From Wocania ichthyoenteri Th78 (GTDB taxonomy: Bacteria > Bacteroidota > Bacteroidia > Flavobacteriales > Flavobacteriaceae): a DNA stretch of 64,000 nucleotides. The DNA lies in the NCBI RefSeq assembly GCF_000789235.1, contig NZ_KN525716.1:2191169-2255168 (forward strand), in the 5' to 3' direction. Made by a program: the position numbers and the translations under genes. The notes under the pieces were generated by a model, which was given only the letters and a program-made list of their open reading frames with translations, made no database searches and was not told where the DNA came from. Every line of letters begins with the position of its first letter. Positions within the stretch are counted from its first letter, which is position 1. This document shows, one piece after another, positions 44,722-54,171 of this stretch.

Positions 44722-45279
44722 TTATACGGTCATGATTTCTTTTTCTTTATTATCAAAGACGTCATCAATTCTTTTAACGTAACTATCAGTCATTTGTTGT
44801 ATGTCAATTTCTGCGTTCTTTTTTAGATCTTCTGATATATCATCATGCTTTTTAACGTCATTCATAGCGTCTTTACGAGCAGTTCTAACACTGATTTTTG
44901 CGTCTTCAGCTTCAGATTTTGCTTGTTTTGCTAAATCACGTCGACGTTCTTCAGTTAATGGCGGCACATTAATAATAATAGTTTCTCCGTTATTCATTGG
45001 GTTAAAACCAAGATTAGCATAAGCAATACCACGCTCAATCTCTTGTAACATGCTCTTTTCCCATGGTTGAACCGTTATGGTTCTTCCGTCTGGTGTATTC
45101 ACGTTTGCTACTTGACTTAATGGCGTTTGTGAGCCGTAATAATCTACCATAACGCTACCAAGCATTGCAGGACTGGCTTTGCCAGCTCTAATGTTTATCA
45201 ATTGTTTTTCTAAATGTTTCATGGCATTATCCATGGATTCTTTAGCTGTGTCTAATATAAATTGTACGTCTTCATTCAT
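44722..45279 (-). CDS. frr: Ribosome recycling factor
   Basis: I place the start at the ATG at 45279 (185 aa), the normal family length, rather than the longer frame that reaches into the pyrH end. Conserved blocks are MKHLEKQLINIRAGKASPAMLGSVMVDYYGS, QVANVNTPDGRTITVQPWE and VPPLTEERRRDLAKQAK. It splits post-termination ribosomes with EF-G. A TAATTTTG -7 box (complement of 45318-45325) upstream would give it a promoter of its own besides the pyrH one. Confidence 0.95.
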   Translation of the reverse strand: MNEDVQFILDTAKESMDNAMKHLEKQLINIRAGKASPAMLGSVMVDYYGSQTPLSQVANVNTPDGRTITVQPWEKSMLQEIERGIAYANLGFNPMNNGETIIINVPPLTEERRRDLAKQAKSEAEDAKISVRTARKDAMNDVKKHDDISEDLKKNAEIDIQQMTDSYVKRIDDVFDNKEKEIMTV

Positions 45280-45322
45280 ATTTTTTAATTTTATATCAAT
45301 AATTTCAAAAATTGCGCCAAAA

Positions 45323-46030
45323 TTAAATATTGACTTCTGTACCAATCTTTTCGCCAGAAACAACTTTCATTAAATTACCTCTTGTATTCATATCGAAAAC
45401 AATTATTGGGAGTTTGTTTTCCTGACTTAGTGTAAACGCTGTGGTGTCCATAACTTTCAATCCTTTTCTTAAAACATCCTCAAAAGTAATGTGGTCAAAT
45501 TTTATTGCCGAGGTATCTTTTTCTGGGTCGGTATTGTAAATACCGTCAACACGCGTACCTTTTAAAATAACATCAGCTTCAACTTCAATAGCTCTTAAAA
45601 CAGCAGCCGAATCTGTTGTGAAATAAGGATTTCCTGTACCACCACCAAAAATAACAACGCGTCCTTTGTTGAGGTGACTCATAGCTTTACGTCTTATAAA
45701 AGGTTCTGCAACTTCGTTTATTTTTATAGCGGTTTGCAAACGCGTTTTTACACCAGCATCTTCTAAAGCATTTTGCAGTGCTAAACCATTTATTACGGTT
45801 GCTAGCATGCCCATGTGATCACCTTGAACTCTGTCCATACCATTCATAGCTCCAGCTACGCCTCTGAAAATATTGCCGCCACCAATTACAATGGCAACTT
45901 CAATACCTTTTTCTGTAACGGCTTTAATATCTTGAGCATATTCTGCTAAACGTTCTGGGTCTATACCATATTGGCGATCACCCATTAAGGCTTCACCTGA
46001 TAGTTTGAGGAGTATTCTTTTGTATTTCAC
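45323..46030 (-). CDS. pyrH: Uridylate (UMP) kinase
   Basis: The start is set at GTG 46030 ([17 protein letters not shown], 235 aa), the normal length. The longer frame would begin at a TTG inside the TAGCTTTG -7 box (complement of 46082-46089). Motifs [21 protein letters not shown] and [14 protein letters not shown] are intact. It phosphorylates UMP to UDP. frr lies directly downstream, a conserved pairing. Confidence 0.94.
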   Translation of the reverse strand: MKYKRILLKLSGEALMGDRQYGIDPERLAEYAQDIKAVTEKGIEVAIVIGGGNIFRGVAGAMNGMDRVQGDHMGMLATVINGLALQNALEDAGVKTRLQTAIKINEVAEPFIRRKAMSHLNKGRVVIFGGGTGNPYFTTDSAAVLRAIEVEADVILKGTRVDGIYNTDPEKDTSAIKFDHITFEDVLRKGLKVMDTTAFTLSQENKLPIIVFDMNTRGNLMKVVSGEKIGTEVNI

Positions 46031-46052
46031 GTTTTTATATTGATTTGTGAGA

Positions 46053-46070
46053 TTTCCGCCTACGCGGAAA
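46053..46070. repeat. TTTCCGC-CTAC-GCGGAAA palindrome in the pyrH leader
   Basis: Perfect 7-bp arms around a 4-nt loop, in the expected 5' untranslated region of pyrH. The same arms recur at 53267-53284. Confidence 0.7.
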
Positions 46071-46141
46071 CTAGAGTTTAGCAAAGCTACATAAATTTTT
46101 TATTTTTTGAATTTATATAAAACTTGAATTTTTGAATAAAA

Positions 46142-46172
46142 AAAACCACTATTCTTTTAAAGAGTAGTGGTT
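46142..46172 (-). terminator. Terminator after tsf
   Basis: Arms AAACCACTATTCTTT and AAAGAGTAGTGGTTT (one mismatch) are followed on the minus strand by a T-run. Confidence 0.85.
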
Positions 46173-46207
46173 TGAATTGTATTTATTTTTGCTTTCGCAA
46201 GAGTTTG

Positions 46208-47182
46208 TTATCCTACTGTAGCACGTTTGAAACCTGAGATTTCAACTTCACCGTATGTAGAAACATAATCTGCAACAGTTTTCTTTTCATCTTTGATAAA
46301 TTTTTGATCTAACAAACATTGTTCTTGATCTAATGTTGTGTTATCAGAAATGAAACGTTCCATTTTACCAGGTAAAATTCTGTCCCAGATTTGTTCAGGT
46401 TTCCCTTCAGCTTTTAATTCAGCTTTAGCAGCTTCTTCAGCTTCAGCGATAACTTCTGGAGTTAATTGCGCCATAGAAATATAGCTAGGTACGTTTTTAA
46501 GCGTTTTACCTAAGCGACCTAATTCAATATTGTCTTTTTCAATAACAGCAATTCTAGCTTCAGTTTCTGATGCTACAAAAGCAGGGTCAAAATCTTTGTA
46601 AGATAATGAAGTTGCTCCCATTGAAGCTACTTGCATTGCTACGTCTTTAACTAAAACATCAGCATTGTCAACTTTAGCAGTTAGTCCAACTAAAGCAGCA
46701 ATTTTGTTAATGTGTACATAAGAACCAACATAAGCTGCTTCTAATTTTTCAAAAGCTGTAATGTCTAATTTTTCACCAATAACACCTGTTTGCTCAACTA
46801 ATTTTTCAGCAACTGTCATGCCTCCAAAATCAGCAGCTAAAAAATCTTCTTTAGTATCAGATTTTAAAGCAATATCAGCTAAATCATTAGCTAGAGCTAA
46901 AAAGTTTTCGTTTTTACCAACAAAATCTGTTTCACATCCTAAAACAATGGCAACACCTTCAGTTTGGCTTGCGTTAATTTTAGCGACAGCAGCTCCTTCA
47001 GATGAGTCTCTATCTGCTCTCTTTTCAGCTACTTTTTGCCCTTTTTTACGAAGAACTGCGATAGCTTTATCAAAATCGCCTTCGGCTTCAACTAAGGCTT
47101 TTTTGCAGTCCATCATACCTGCACCTGTAGCTTGTCTTAATTTATTTACTTCAGCGGCTGTTATTTTTACTGTAGTACTCAT
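46208..47182 (-). CDS. tsf: Translation elongation factor Ts
   Basis: The 324-residue protein has the UBA-like start VNKLRQATGAGMMDCKKALVEAEGDFDKAI and the TDFVGKNE core motif. The dimerisation region and C-terminal end QEQCLLDQKFIKDEKKTV follow. It recycles EF-Tu-GDP. It follows rpsB by about 80 bp on the same strand, the classic rpsB-tsf pair. Confidence 0.96.
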   Translation of the reverse strand: MSTTVKITAAEVNKLRQATGAGMMDCKKALVEAEGDFDKAIAVLRKKGQKVAEKRADRDSSEGAAVAKINASQTEGVAIVLGCETDFVGKNENFLALANDLADIALKSDTKEDFLAADFGGMTVAEKLVEQTGVIGEKLDITAFEKLEAAYVGSYVHINKIAALVGLTAKVDNADVLVKDVAMQVASMGATSLSYKDFDPAFVASETEARIAVIEKDNIELGRLGKTLKNVPSYISMAQLTPEVIAEAEEAAKAELKAEGKPEQIWDRILPGKMERFISDNTTLDQEQCLLDQKFIKDEKKTVADYVSTYGEVEISGFKRATVG

Positions 47183-47265
47183 AGTTATTATAATTTAAAA
47201 AAGTCGTTCAATATATTTTCAACGAAGAAAAAAACTAAACGACTTATTTGTGTTGTATTAATGTT

Positions 47266-48087
47266 TTATTCTTCTTCTTCAGCAACAGCTTTTTTAGCTG
47301 GTGCAGCTTTAGCTTTAGGAGCATCTTTCTCAACTACTGCTTCAGTTTTCGCTTTAGCTTTAGAAGATTCTTCTTTAGGAGCTGCAGTTGCATCTTTTTC
47401 AGCTTTACGTTCTGCTAATCCTCCAGATATTGCAGATGCTACATGTGTTAAGATTTTATCTATCGATTTAGAAGCGTCATCATTTGCAGGTATTACATAA
47501 TCAACTTGACGTGGGTCAGAGTTGGTATCAACCATTGCAAAAATAGGAATGTTTAATTTTTGAGCTTCTTTAATCGCGATATGCTCACGCTTAATATCTA
47601 CAACAAATAAAGCACCTGGTAAACGAGTCATGTCACTTATTGAACCTAAGTTTTTTTCTAACTTGGCTCTTAAACGATCTACTTGTAAACGTTCTTTTTT
47701 AGATAAGGTCATGAATGTACCGTCTTTCTTCATTCTATCAATAGAGGCCATTTTTTTAACCGCTTTTCTAATAGTAACAAAGTTAGTTAACATGCCTCCT
47801 GGCCATCTTTCAGTGATGTAAGGCATATTAATGTCTCCAGCTTTTTCAGCAACAATATCTTTTGCTTGTTTTTTTGTTGCAACGAATAAAATTTTACGTC
47901 CAGAAGCTGCAATTTTTGCAAGTGCTGCTCCAGCTTCGTCAATTTTAGCCGCTGTTTTGTATAGGTTTATAATATGGATGCCGTTACGCTCCATATATAC
48001 GTAAGGTGCCATGTTTGGATCCCACTTACGTGTAAGGTGTCCGAAGTGTACACCTGCTTCAAGTAATTCTTTTACTTCTACTGCCAT
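47266..48087 (-). CDS. rpsB: 30S ribosomal protein S2
   Basis: The start is the ATG at 48087 (273 aa), where MAVEVKELLEAGVHFGHLTRKWDPNM begins; the longer frame adds an unrelated 11 residues. The core is canonical. The last ~45 residues form an Ala/Lys/Glu-rich tail (DATAAPKEESSKAKAKTEAV...AVAEEEE) longer than in most bacteria. tsf follows. Confidence 0.96.
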   Translation of the reverse strand: MAVEVKELLEAGVHFGHLTRKWDPNMAPYVYMERNGIHIINLYKTAAKIDEAGAALAKIAASGRKILFVATKKQAKDIVAEKAGDINMPYITERWPGGMLTNFVTIRKAVKKMASIDRMKKDGTFMTLSKKERLQVDRLRAKLEKNLGSISDMTRLPGALFVVDIKREHIAIKEAQKLNIPIFAMVDTNSDPRQVDYVIPANDDASKSIDKILTHVASAISGGLAERKAEKDATAAPKEESSKAKAKTEAVVEKDAPKAKAAPAKKAVAEEEE

Positions 48088-48289
48088 TTTGTAATAGTTT
48101 ACGTTCTGTTGAATTAGCAATGTTCCATTTGGCTTTTAGCTTTTTAGCTTTTGGCTTTTGGCTTCATTTAGATGCTAAACTAAATCCTGTTTTTACACTA
48201 GGACAACAATAACTGTTTTAATTTTTTTATTCAATTTCAACACGATTGAGAATACTGAAAACAGACGCTCAATTGTGTTGAAGATAATA

Positions 48290-48676
48290 TTAACGTTTCG
48301 AGAATTGGAATTTTTTACGCGCTTTTTTCTGTCCGAATTTTTTACGCTCAACCATTCTTGGATCTCTTGTTAATAAACCTTCTGGTTTTAATGTTAGCCT
48401 GTTCTCTGCATCTAATTCGCACATTGCGCGAGAGATTGCTAAACGAACAGCTTCTGCTTGACCTGTAATACCTCCTCCAAATACATTTACTGTAATATCA
48501 AAGTTGCTATCATTGTTAGTCATAACTAAAGGTTGCTTTACTTTGTACTGTAATGTTGCAGTTGTAAAGTAAGCAGTTACGTCTTTTTTATTAATCGTGA
48601 TGTTCCCTTTTCCTGGGGCTACATACACACGAGCAACAGCCGTCTTTCTACGGCCAATTTTGTGAATTACATCCAT
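48290..48676 (-). CDS. rpsI: 30S ribosomal protein S9
   Basis: The 128-residue protein has the conserved [18 protein letters not shown] start, [18 protein letters not shown] and the basic end [17 protein letters not shown] that reaches the P-site tRNA. Its ATG overlaps the rplM stop by 1 nt. Confidence 0.97.
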   Translation of the reverse strand: MDVIHKIGRRKTAVARVYVAPGKGNITINKKDVTAYFTTATLQYKVKQPLVMTNNDSNFDITVNVFGGGITGQAEAVRLAISRAMCELDAENRLTLKPEGLLTRDPRMVERKKFGQKKARKKFQFSKR

Positions 48677-49131
48677 TATTTGAATTCGTTTAAGTTAATT
48701 GCTTTTGGTTTTTGCGCTGCATGAGCATGCTCTGAACCAACAACAACTGTTAGGTTACGGAATAAATCTGCACCTAATTTGTTTTTAGGTAACATTCCTT
48801 TTACTGATTTTTCTACTACTCTTGCAGGGTCTTTACCATACAATTCTGTAGCAGTTAAACTTTTTTGACCTCCAGGATATCCAGTGTGACGAATGTACGT
48901 TTTGTCGTTCCATTTGTTACCAGATAATGTGATTTTTTCTGCATTGATAATAATTACATTATCTCCGCAATCAACATGAGGTGTGAAGTTTGGCTTGTGT
49001 TTACCTCTTAAAAGTTTTGCAACTTTAGAACATAAACGACCAAGCGCCTGACCTTCAGCATCAACTAAAACCCACTGCTTATTTACAGTAGCTTTGTTTG
49101 CTGAAATCGTTTTGTAGCTTAATGTGTCCAC
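48676..49131 (-). CDS. rplM: 50S ribosomal protein L13
   Basis: The 151-residue protein begins at a GTG (49131) and has [30 protein letters not shown] and the [13 protein letters not shown] motif. It is the first gene of the rplM-rpsI operon, with a well-formed promoter upstream. Confidence 0.96.
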   Translation of the reverse strand: MDTLSYKTISANKATVNKQWVLVDAEGQALGRLCSKVAKLLRGKHKPNFTPHVDCGDNVIIINAEKITLSGNKWNDKTYIRHTGYPGGQKSLTATELYGKDPARVVEKSVKGMLPKNKLGADLFRNLTVVVGSEHAHAAQKPKAINLNEFK

Positions 49132-49178
49132 ACTTTAAATTTTTTCTAATTAAACATTCCTCTCTCAAAAAGAGTTTG

Positions 49179-49208
49179 CAAATTTACGATTATATATTTG
49201 ATTACCAA
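49179..49208 (-). promoter_or_regulatory. Promoter of rplM-rpsI
   Basis: On the minus strand TTG (complement of 49206-49208), a 19-nt spacer and TAAATTTG (complement of 49179-49186) match the Bacteroidota promoter consensus, about 48 bp before the GTG start. Confidence 0.75.
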
Positions 49209-49281
49209 ATAGTGAAGGGAGATTATTTTATGTGTTTTTTTTATCCAAAAAATAAAAATAAAAACCAGAAGTTTTCAATAT

Positions 49282-52128
49282 TTAATGCGCCTCCAACCAA
49301 TTGTCGCCAATATCTAAATCGACATCTAAAGGAACTTCTAATTTATAGGCATTTTCCATTTCGGTTTTTACCAATGTTTTAATGGTTTCCAATTCGGGTT
49401 TATAAACATCAAAAACCAATTCATCGTGTACTTGCAGCAGCATTTTTGTTTTATAATTACCAGCTTGTAATTTCTCGTAAATTTTAATCATGGCAATTTT
49501 AATAATATCTGCGGCACTTCCTTGTATGGGTGCATTTACAGCATTACGTTCTGCAGCACCACGAACTATAGCATTACGAGAATTAATGTCTTTTAAATAA
49601 CGGCGACGACCTAAAACTGTTTGAACATAACCATTATCGCGAGCAAAATCAACTTGATCATGTATAAAGTTTCGTAGTTTCGGATAGGTTGCATAATAAG
49701 TGTCAATAAGTTCTTTAGATTCACTTCTCGATAAATCGGTTTGATTACTTAAGCCAAAAGCTGAAACGCCATAAATGATTCCGAAGTTGACCGTTTTAGC
49801 ATTGCTTCGCTGCTCACGAGTGACTTCGCTTAAAGCTACATTAAATACTTTTGAAGCTGTAGATGCATGAATGTCTTCACCTTTTTTAAAGGCTTCAATC
49901 ATGGTTTCTTCTTTACTTAAAGCCGCAATAATACGGAGTTCTATTTGCGAATAATCGGCAGCTAACAACGTATAATCTTTATTTCTTGGTATAAACGCTT
50001 TTCGTACTTGCCGTCCACGTTCTGTTCTAATTGGAATATTTTGAAGATTTGGATTATTACTGCTCAAACGACCTGTCGCTGCAACGGTTTGCATATAATC
50101 GGTATGTACACGTCCTGTTGTTTCTTCAACTTGCAATGGTAACGCATCAACATAAGTACTTTTAAGTTTTGAAAGCCCTCTAAAATCTAATATATTTTGA
50201 ATAATCTCGTGGTCTTTTGCTAAGTAACTTAAAATATCTTCTCCTGTGGCATATTGTCCGGTTTTTGTTTTTTTAGGCTTATCAACTAGTTTCATTTTGT
50301 CAAATAGAATTTCACCTAACTGTTTTGGCGAAGCAATATTAAATTCTTCTCCGGCAGCTTCATAAATTTTAGCTTCTAAATGTGTAATATCTTTGTTTAA
50401 TTGTTCAGAAAGTGAATTCAAAAAACCTTTATCTAAATTAATACCTTCCAATTCCATTGCAGCTAATACACGTAATAGTGGAATTTCAATATCGTCAAAT
50501 AATTTCTGGGTATTGGCTTCGCCTAATTCATTCTGAAAATGTTCTTTTAACTGCAACGTAATATCGGCATCTTCTACCGCATATTCGGTTTGCTTTTCTA
50601 ACGGAACTTCTCGCATCGAAAGTTGATTTTTTCCTTTTTTACCAATCAATTCGGTTATGGAAATGGGTGTATAATTTAAATACGTTTCAGCAAGCACATC
50701 CATATTATGACGCATATCAGGGTTGATAAGGTAATGTGCCAACATCGTGTCAAATAATTTGCCTTTTACGGTAACATTGTATTTTGCAAGTACCTTAATA
50801 TCATATTTTAAATTCTGACCAATTTTTTCAATGGTTTCGCTTTCAAAAAACGGACGTAATTGCTCAATGATTCCTTGAGCTTCACCTTTGTTTTCTGGAA
50901 AAGGCAAATAGAACCCCTTTCCAACTTCCCAAGAAAATGCTATGCCAACCAATTCAGCAGTTATCGGGTTTAATCCTGTCGTTTCGGTATCAAAACACAC
51001 CGAAGTTTGGTTCATTAAATTTTTAATAAAGAGTTTGGTTGCTATTCCCGAGGCGACACTTTGGTAAAAATGCGACGATGTTCCCAAGGTTTTTCTTGAA
51101 TTACTTGTTATCGCTTCCGCGGAATTGTCTTCTGCTCCAAATAGAGAAAATTGTCCAGCTCCAGCAGATTTAACTTCCTTTGGTGTTGTTTTTATTTCTG
51201 TTTTTTCTGAAGTTTTTTCGGTTGAAGTTTGAGCTGTTTCCGTTTCAGACGAAAACGTTTTTAAGAAATTATCGGTTAATCGTCTAAATTCTAATTCCTG
51301 AAAAATTTCTTTAACCTTTTCAACATCTGGATGATCGAGTTCAAAATCTTTCGCATTAAAAGTCACCGGAACATCCAACATAATAGTTGCTAACTTTTTA
51401 GAAAGCAGCCCAAGTTCTTTTGCACCTTCAACTTTCTCCTTCATTTTACCTTTAAGCTGGTCTGTATTAGCCAACAAACCTTCCATACTTCCAAATTGGG
51501 CAATGAATTTTTTAGCTGTTTTTTCACCAACACCAGGTAGTCCTGGAATATTATCGCTAGAATCGCCCATCATGCCTAAAAAATCAATCACCTGCATGGG
51601 GTCAGTCACTTCAAACTTTTTCTGTACTTCTGGTATTCCCCAAGTTTCGTAACCACCACCAAAAACAGGTCTGTACATAAAAATGTTTTCGGTAACCAGT
51701 TGTGCAAAATCTTTATCTGGAGTAACCATGTAGGTTTTGTAACCTTCTTTTTCCGCTTGACGGGAAAGCGTGCCAATAACATCATCAGCCTCATAACCTT
51801 CTTTAACCATTATTGGAATGTGCATGGCTTTAAGGATTTCCATAATATATGGTATGGCAGTTTTAATACCTTCTGGGGTTTCATCACGATTGGCTTTGTA
51901 GGCTTCAAACATTTCTACTCGGTCAGCACTTCCACCTTTATCAAAACAAACCGCTAAATGGTCTGGTCGTTCACGTTTAATAACATCTAATAACGAGTTC
52001 ATAAAACCCATAATAGCCGAAGTATCTTCTCCTTTAGAATTAATTCTTGGATTTTTTATAAAGGCATAATACCCACGAAATATTAAAGCGTAAGCATCGA
52101 CAAGAAAAAGGCGTTTTTGTTCTGACAT
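49282..52128 (-). CDS. polA: DNA polymerase I
   Basis: The 948-residue protein has an N-terminal 5'-3' exonuclease (~1-290, LFLVDAYALIFRGYYAF, DKGGSADRVEMFEAYKANRDETPEG). A 3'-5' proofreading domain is recognised by FDTETTGLNP (~378) with its acidic residues intact. The family A polymerase follows, with DYSQIELRIIAAL and the QVHDELVFD motif. It serves repair and Okazaki-fragment processing. A -7 box TAGCTTTG lies at 52151-52158 (complement). Confidence 0.97.
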   Translation of the reverse strand: MSEQKRLFLVDAYALIFRGYYAFIKNPRINSKGEDTSAIMGFMNSLLDVIKRERPDHLAVCFDKGGSADRVEMFEAYKANRDETPEGIKTAIPYIMEILKAMHIPIMVKEGYEADDVIGTLSRQAEKEGYKTYMVTPDKDFAQLVTENIFMYRPVFGGGYETWGIPEVQKKFEVTDPMQVIDFLGMMGDSSDNIPGLPGVGEKTAKKFIAQFGSMEGLLANTDQLKGKMKEKVEGAKELGLLSKKLATIMLDVPVTFNAKDFELDHPDVEKVKEIFQELEFRRLTDNFLKTFSSETETAQTSTEKTSEKTEIKTTPKEVKSAGAGQFSLFGAEDNSAEAITSNSRKTLGTSSHFYQSVASGIATKLFIKNLMNQTSVCFDTETTGLNPITAELVGIAFSWEVGKGFYLPFPENKGEAQGIIEQLRPFFESETIEKIGQNLKYDIKVLAKYNVTVKGKLFDTMLAHYLINPDMRHNMDVLAETYLNYTPISITELIGKKGKNQLSMREVPLEKQTEYAVEDADITLQLKEHFQNELGEANTQKLFDDIEIPLLRVLAAMELEGINLDKGFLNSLSEQLNKDITHLEAKIYEAAGEEFNIASPKQLGEILFDKMKLVDKPKKTKTGQYATGEDILSYLAKDHEIIQNILDFRGLSKLKSTYVDALPLQVEETTGRVHTDYMQTVAATGRLSSNNPNLQNIPIRTERGRQVRKAFIPRNKDYTLLAADYSQIELRIIAALSKEETMIEAFKKGEDIHASTASKVFNVALSEVTREQRSNAKTVNFGIIYGVSAFGLSNQTDLSRSESKELIDTYYATYPKLRNFIHDQVDFARDNGYVQTVLGRRRYLKDINSRNAIVRGAAERNAVNAPIQGSAADIIKIAMIKIYEKLQAGNYKTKMLLQVHDELVFDVYKPELETIKTLVKTEMENAYKLEVPLDVDLDIGDNWLEAH

Positions 52129-52248
52129 TTTGTTTATTTTGATAGAAAATCAAAGCTACAAAAAGTTATTACTTAATTGAAATAATAAAGTTTAATGTTT
52201 TTAAGTCCTTTTAAAGAAGAAAGCTTATTTATGAGATGTAAGAATGTT

Positions 52249-53244
52249 CTATATTTTCTTTTTATAGAATGAATCTACTTGCTCATTTGTGTGTCCAGCT
52301 TCGGTTGCTTTGCGGTAAGTAAATCCTGGGTGTACACAATAGCCTCCAGTTTCTCCTTTTTTATTTAGTGCCAAAAAGCCAATTTGAAAATCTTCTCGTC
52401 CTTTGTTTTTAGTCATAATACGTTTTACGCCTTCTTCACAAGCTTCTTGAGGAGATTTACCTTGGCGCATTAATTCAACAATTAAAAAACTTCCTACCAT
52501 ACGTATTACTTCCTCTCCAACACCTGTAGCTGTAGCTCCACCAACCTCATTATCAACATACAATCCTGCACCAATTATAGGAGAATCGCCAACACGTCCA
52601 CCAACTTTATATGCCATGCCGCTTGTGGTACAAGCACCAGCTATATCGCCATTCTTATCCATGGTTAGCATACCAATGGTGTCATGGTTTTCAATGTTTA
52701 TTATAGTTTCGTATTTAGATGTTTTTTTCCATTCCAACCATCTACTTTTAGCTTCTTCTGTTAGTAGGTTGGTTTTTTTAAAGCCTTGTTCGTAAGCAAA
52801 TTGTTCTGCGCCTTTTCCTGCTAAAATAATATGTGGTGTTTCTTCCATCACTTTTCTTGCTACAGCAACAGGGTGAGCAATATTTTGTAAATATACTACG
52901 GCACCACAATTACCATCTTTATCCATAATACATGCATCTAGGGTAACGTTTCCGTCACGGTCTGGTGTTGCTCCTATGCCAACGGTGGTATTTTTTATAT
53001 CAGCTTCCTCTGCCATAGCACCTTTCTCAACGGCATCAAGAGCATTGCCTCCATTTGTTAATACTTCCCATGCTTTTGAATTTGCGTTTTCAAAATTCCA
53101 TGTACAAACAGCTATAGGTTTAATTGTTTTTTTGTCTTCTTGTTTTGTAATCGTTTTTTTGTCTTCGCACGAGGCTAATAAAGAAGCGGAAATTAGACCT
53201 GCAGTGCTTAAAGATGTGTTTTTTATAAAGTTTCTTCTTTTCAT
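52249..53244 (-). CDS. Glycosylasparaginase-type Ntn hydrolase, Tat/lipoprotein signal
   Basis: The 331-residue protein starts with a twin-arginine motif (RRNFIK) and a lipobox (LLASC, Cys26), so it is exported. The autocatalytic site HDTIGML (cleavage between D188 and T189), GGRVGDSPIIGAGLYVDN and the ATGVGEE motif mark N4-(β-N-acetylglucosaminyl)-L-asparaginase. It removes glycan-linked Asn from glycoprotein fragments. Whether it feeds on N-glycans or plain Asn derivatives here is not decided. Confidence 0.9.
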   Translation of the reverse strand: MKRRNFIKNTSLSTAGLISASLLASCEDKKTITKQEDKKTIKPIAVCTWNFENANSKAWEVLTNGGNALDAVEKGAMAEEADIKNTTVGIGATPDRDGNVTLDACIMDKDGNCGAVVYLQNIAHPVAVARKVMEETPHIILAGKGAEQFAYEQGFKKTNLLTEEAKSRWLEWKKTSKYETIINIENHDTIGMLTMDKNGDIAGACTTSGMAYKVGGRVGDSPIIGAGLYVDNEVGGATATGVGEEVIRMVGSFLIVELMRQGKSPQEACEEGVKRIMTKNKGREDFQIGFLALNKKGETGGYCVHPGFTYRKATEAGHTNEQVDSFYKKKI

Positions 53245-53266
53245 CTAAGTTTTATAATTTTTTTCT

Positions 53267-53284
53267 TTTCCGCAAAAGCGGAAA
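53267..53284. repeat. TTTCCGC-AAAA-GCGGAAA palindrome
   Basis: The arms are identical to those of the palindrome in the pyrH leader, placed about 20 bp upstream of the glycosylasparaginase start. This is a short dispersed element. Confidence 0.7.
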
Positions 53285-53345
53285 TCTTATTTAGTTTAAA
53301 AACATCTGCTAAATTATACTTAATTTAGACTTCTAATATACTAAA

Positions 53346-54068
53346 ATGCTGCTAGAAATTTGTACCAATTCTTATCACTCTGCAATTCATGCTGAAAACG
53401 CTGGAGCTAACCGTATTGAATTATGTTCTGAGTTATCAGTTGGTGGCATTACACCGAGTTTTGGATTAATTAAAAAGGTAATTGGAACACTTAAAATTCC
53501 TGTATTTGTTTTAATACGACCAAGAAGCGGAAATTTCACCTATTCTGATGATGAATTTGATATTATTAAAAATGATATTATACAATGTAAAGCATTTGGT
53601 TGTAGTGGTATTGTGTCTGGAATTTTGAGTAAAAATAATACGATTGATATTGAAAGAACTAAAGCCTTAGTCGAACTTTCAAAACCAATGGCATTTACGT
53701 TTCATCGCGCATTTGATTGGATTGAAAACCCATTTGAAGCTATACAGCAACTTGCAGATATAGGTGTTGATAGAGTGCTTACTTCTGGACAACAAACTAC
53801 TGCTGAAAAAGGTGTTGAGTTGCTTAAGCAACTAAAAGAAACAGCTAAGAATAAAATTATAATTCTACCAGGAAGTGGTATTAATTCACAAAATGCCATA
53901 TTATTTAAAAATGAAGGTTTTGCCGAAATTCATTGTTCGGCTTCAACTAAAATTCAAGTTATAGAAACTCCTAAAATCTCAATGAATAGTGTTTCTTTAT
54001 TTGATGAACGCATTATATCATTTTCAGATGAGAGACTTATTGCCAATATAGTCAAAGCTATTAGTTAG
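53346..54068 (+). CDS. cutC: CutC-family protein
   Basis: The 240-residue TIM barrel has LLEICTNSYHSAIHAENAGANRIELCSELSVGGITPS, VLIRPRSGNF and FHRAFDW, all CutC hallmarks. It was linked to copper tolerance in E. coli, but the exact activity is debated. No operon partner is seen. Confidence 0.92.
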   Translation: MLLEICTNSYHSAIHAENAGANRIELCSELSVGGITPSFGLIKKVIGTLKIPVFVLIRPRSGNFTYSDDEFDIIKNDIIQCKAFGCSGIVSGILSKNNTIDIERTKALVELSKPMAFTFHRAFDWIENPFEAIQQLADIGVDRVLTSGQQTTAEKGVELLKQLKETAKNKIIILPGSGINSQNAILFKNEGFAEIHCSASTKIQVIETPKISMNSVSLFDERIISFSDERLIANIVKAIS

Positions 54069-54171
54069 TCATTTTTTTTGATAAAGATTAATTATGTTCT
54101 TAACATACAGTTAAATGTGTTTTACTGGCTAAGTCAGAATTTTAAAATAAAGTATCTTTGAAAAAAAAGCT

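Noticed and set aside
45280-45363. Longer frr start overlapping pyrH
   Set aside because: The added 28 residues are not family-like, and the ATG at 45279 gives the standard 185 aa.
46031-46084. Longer pyrH start at TTG 46084
   Set aside because: The TTG falls inside the TAGCTTTG -7 box, and the GTG at 46030 gives the normal family length and N-terminus.
46761-47198. Open frame antisense to tsf
   Set aside because: It is a shadow of a clear housekeeping gene with no recognisable motif.
48125-48175. Imperfect TTTTGGCTT/TTTAGCTT repeats between rpsI and rpsB
   Set aside because: They are short and irregular, probably low-complexity drift. No spacer-repeat pattern or hairpin is evident, so they are neither CRISPR nor a defined repeat.
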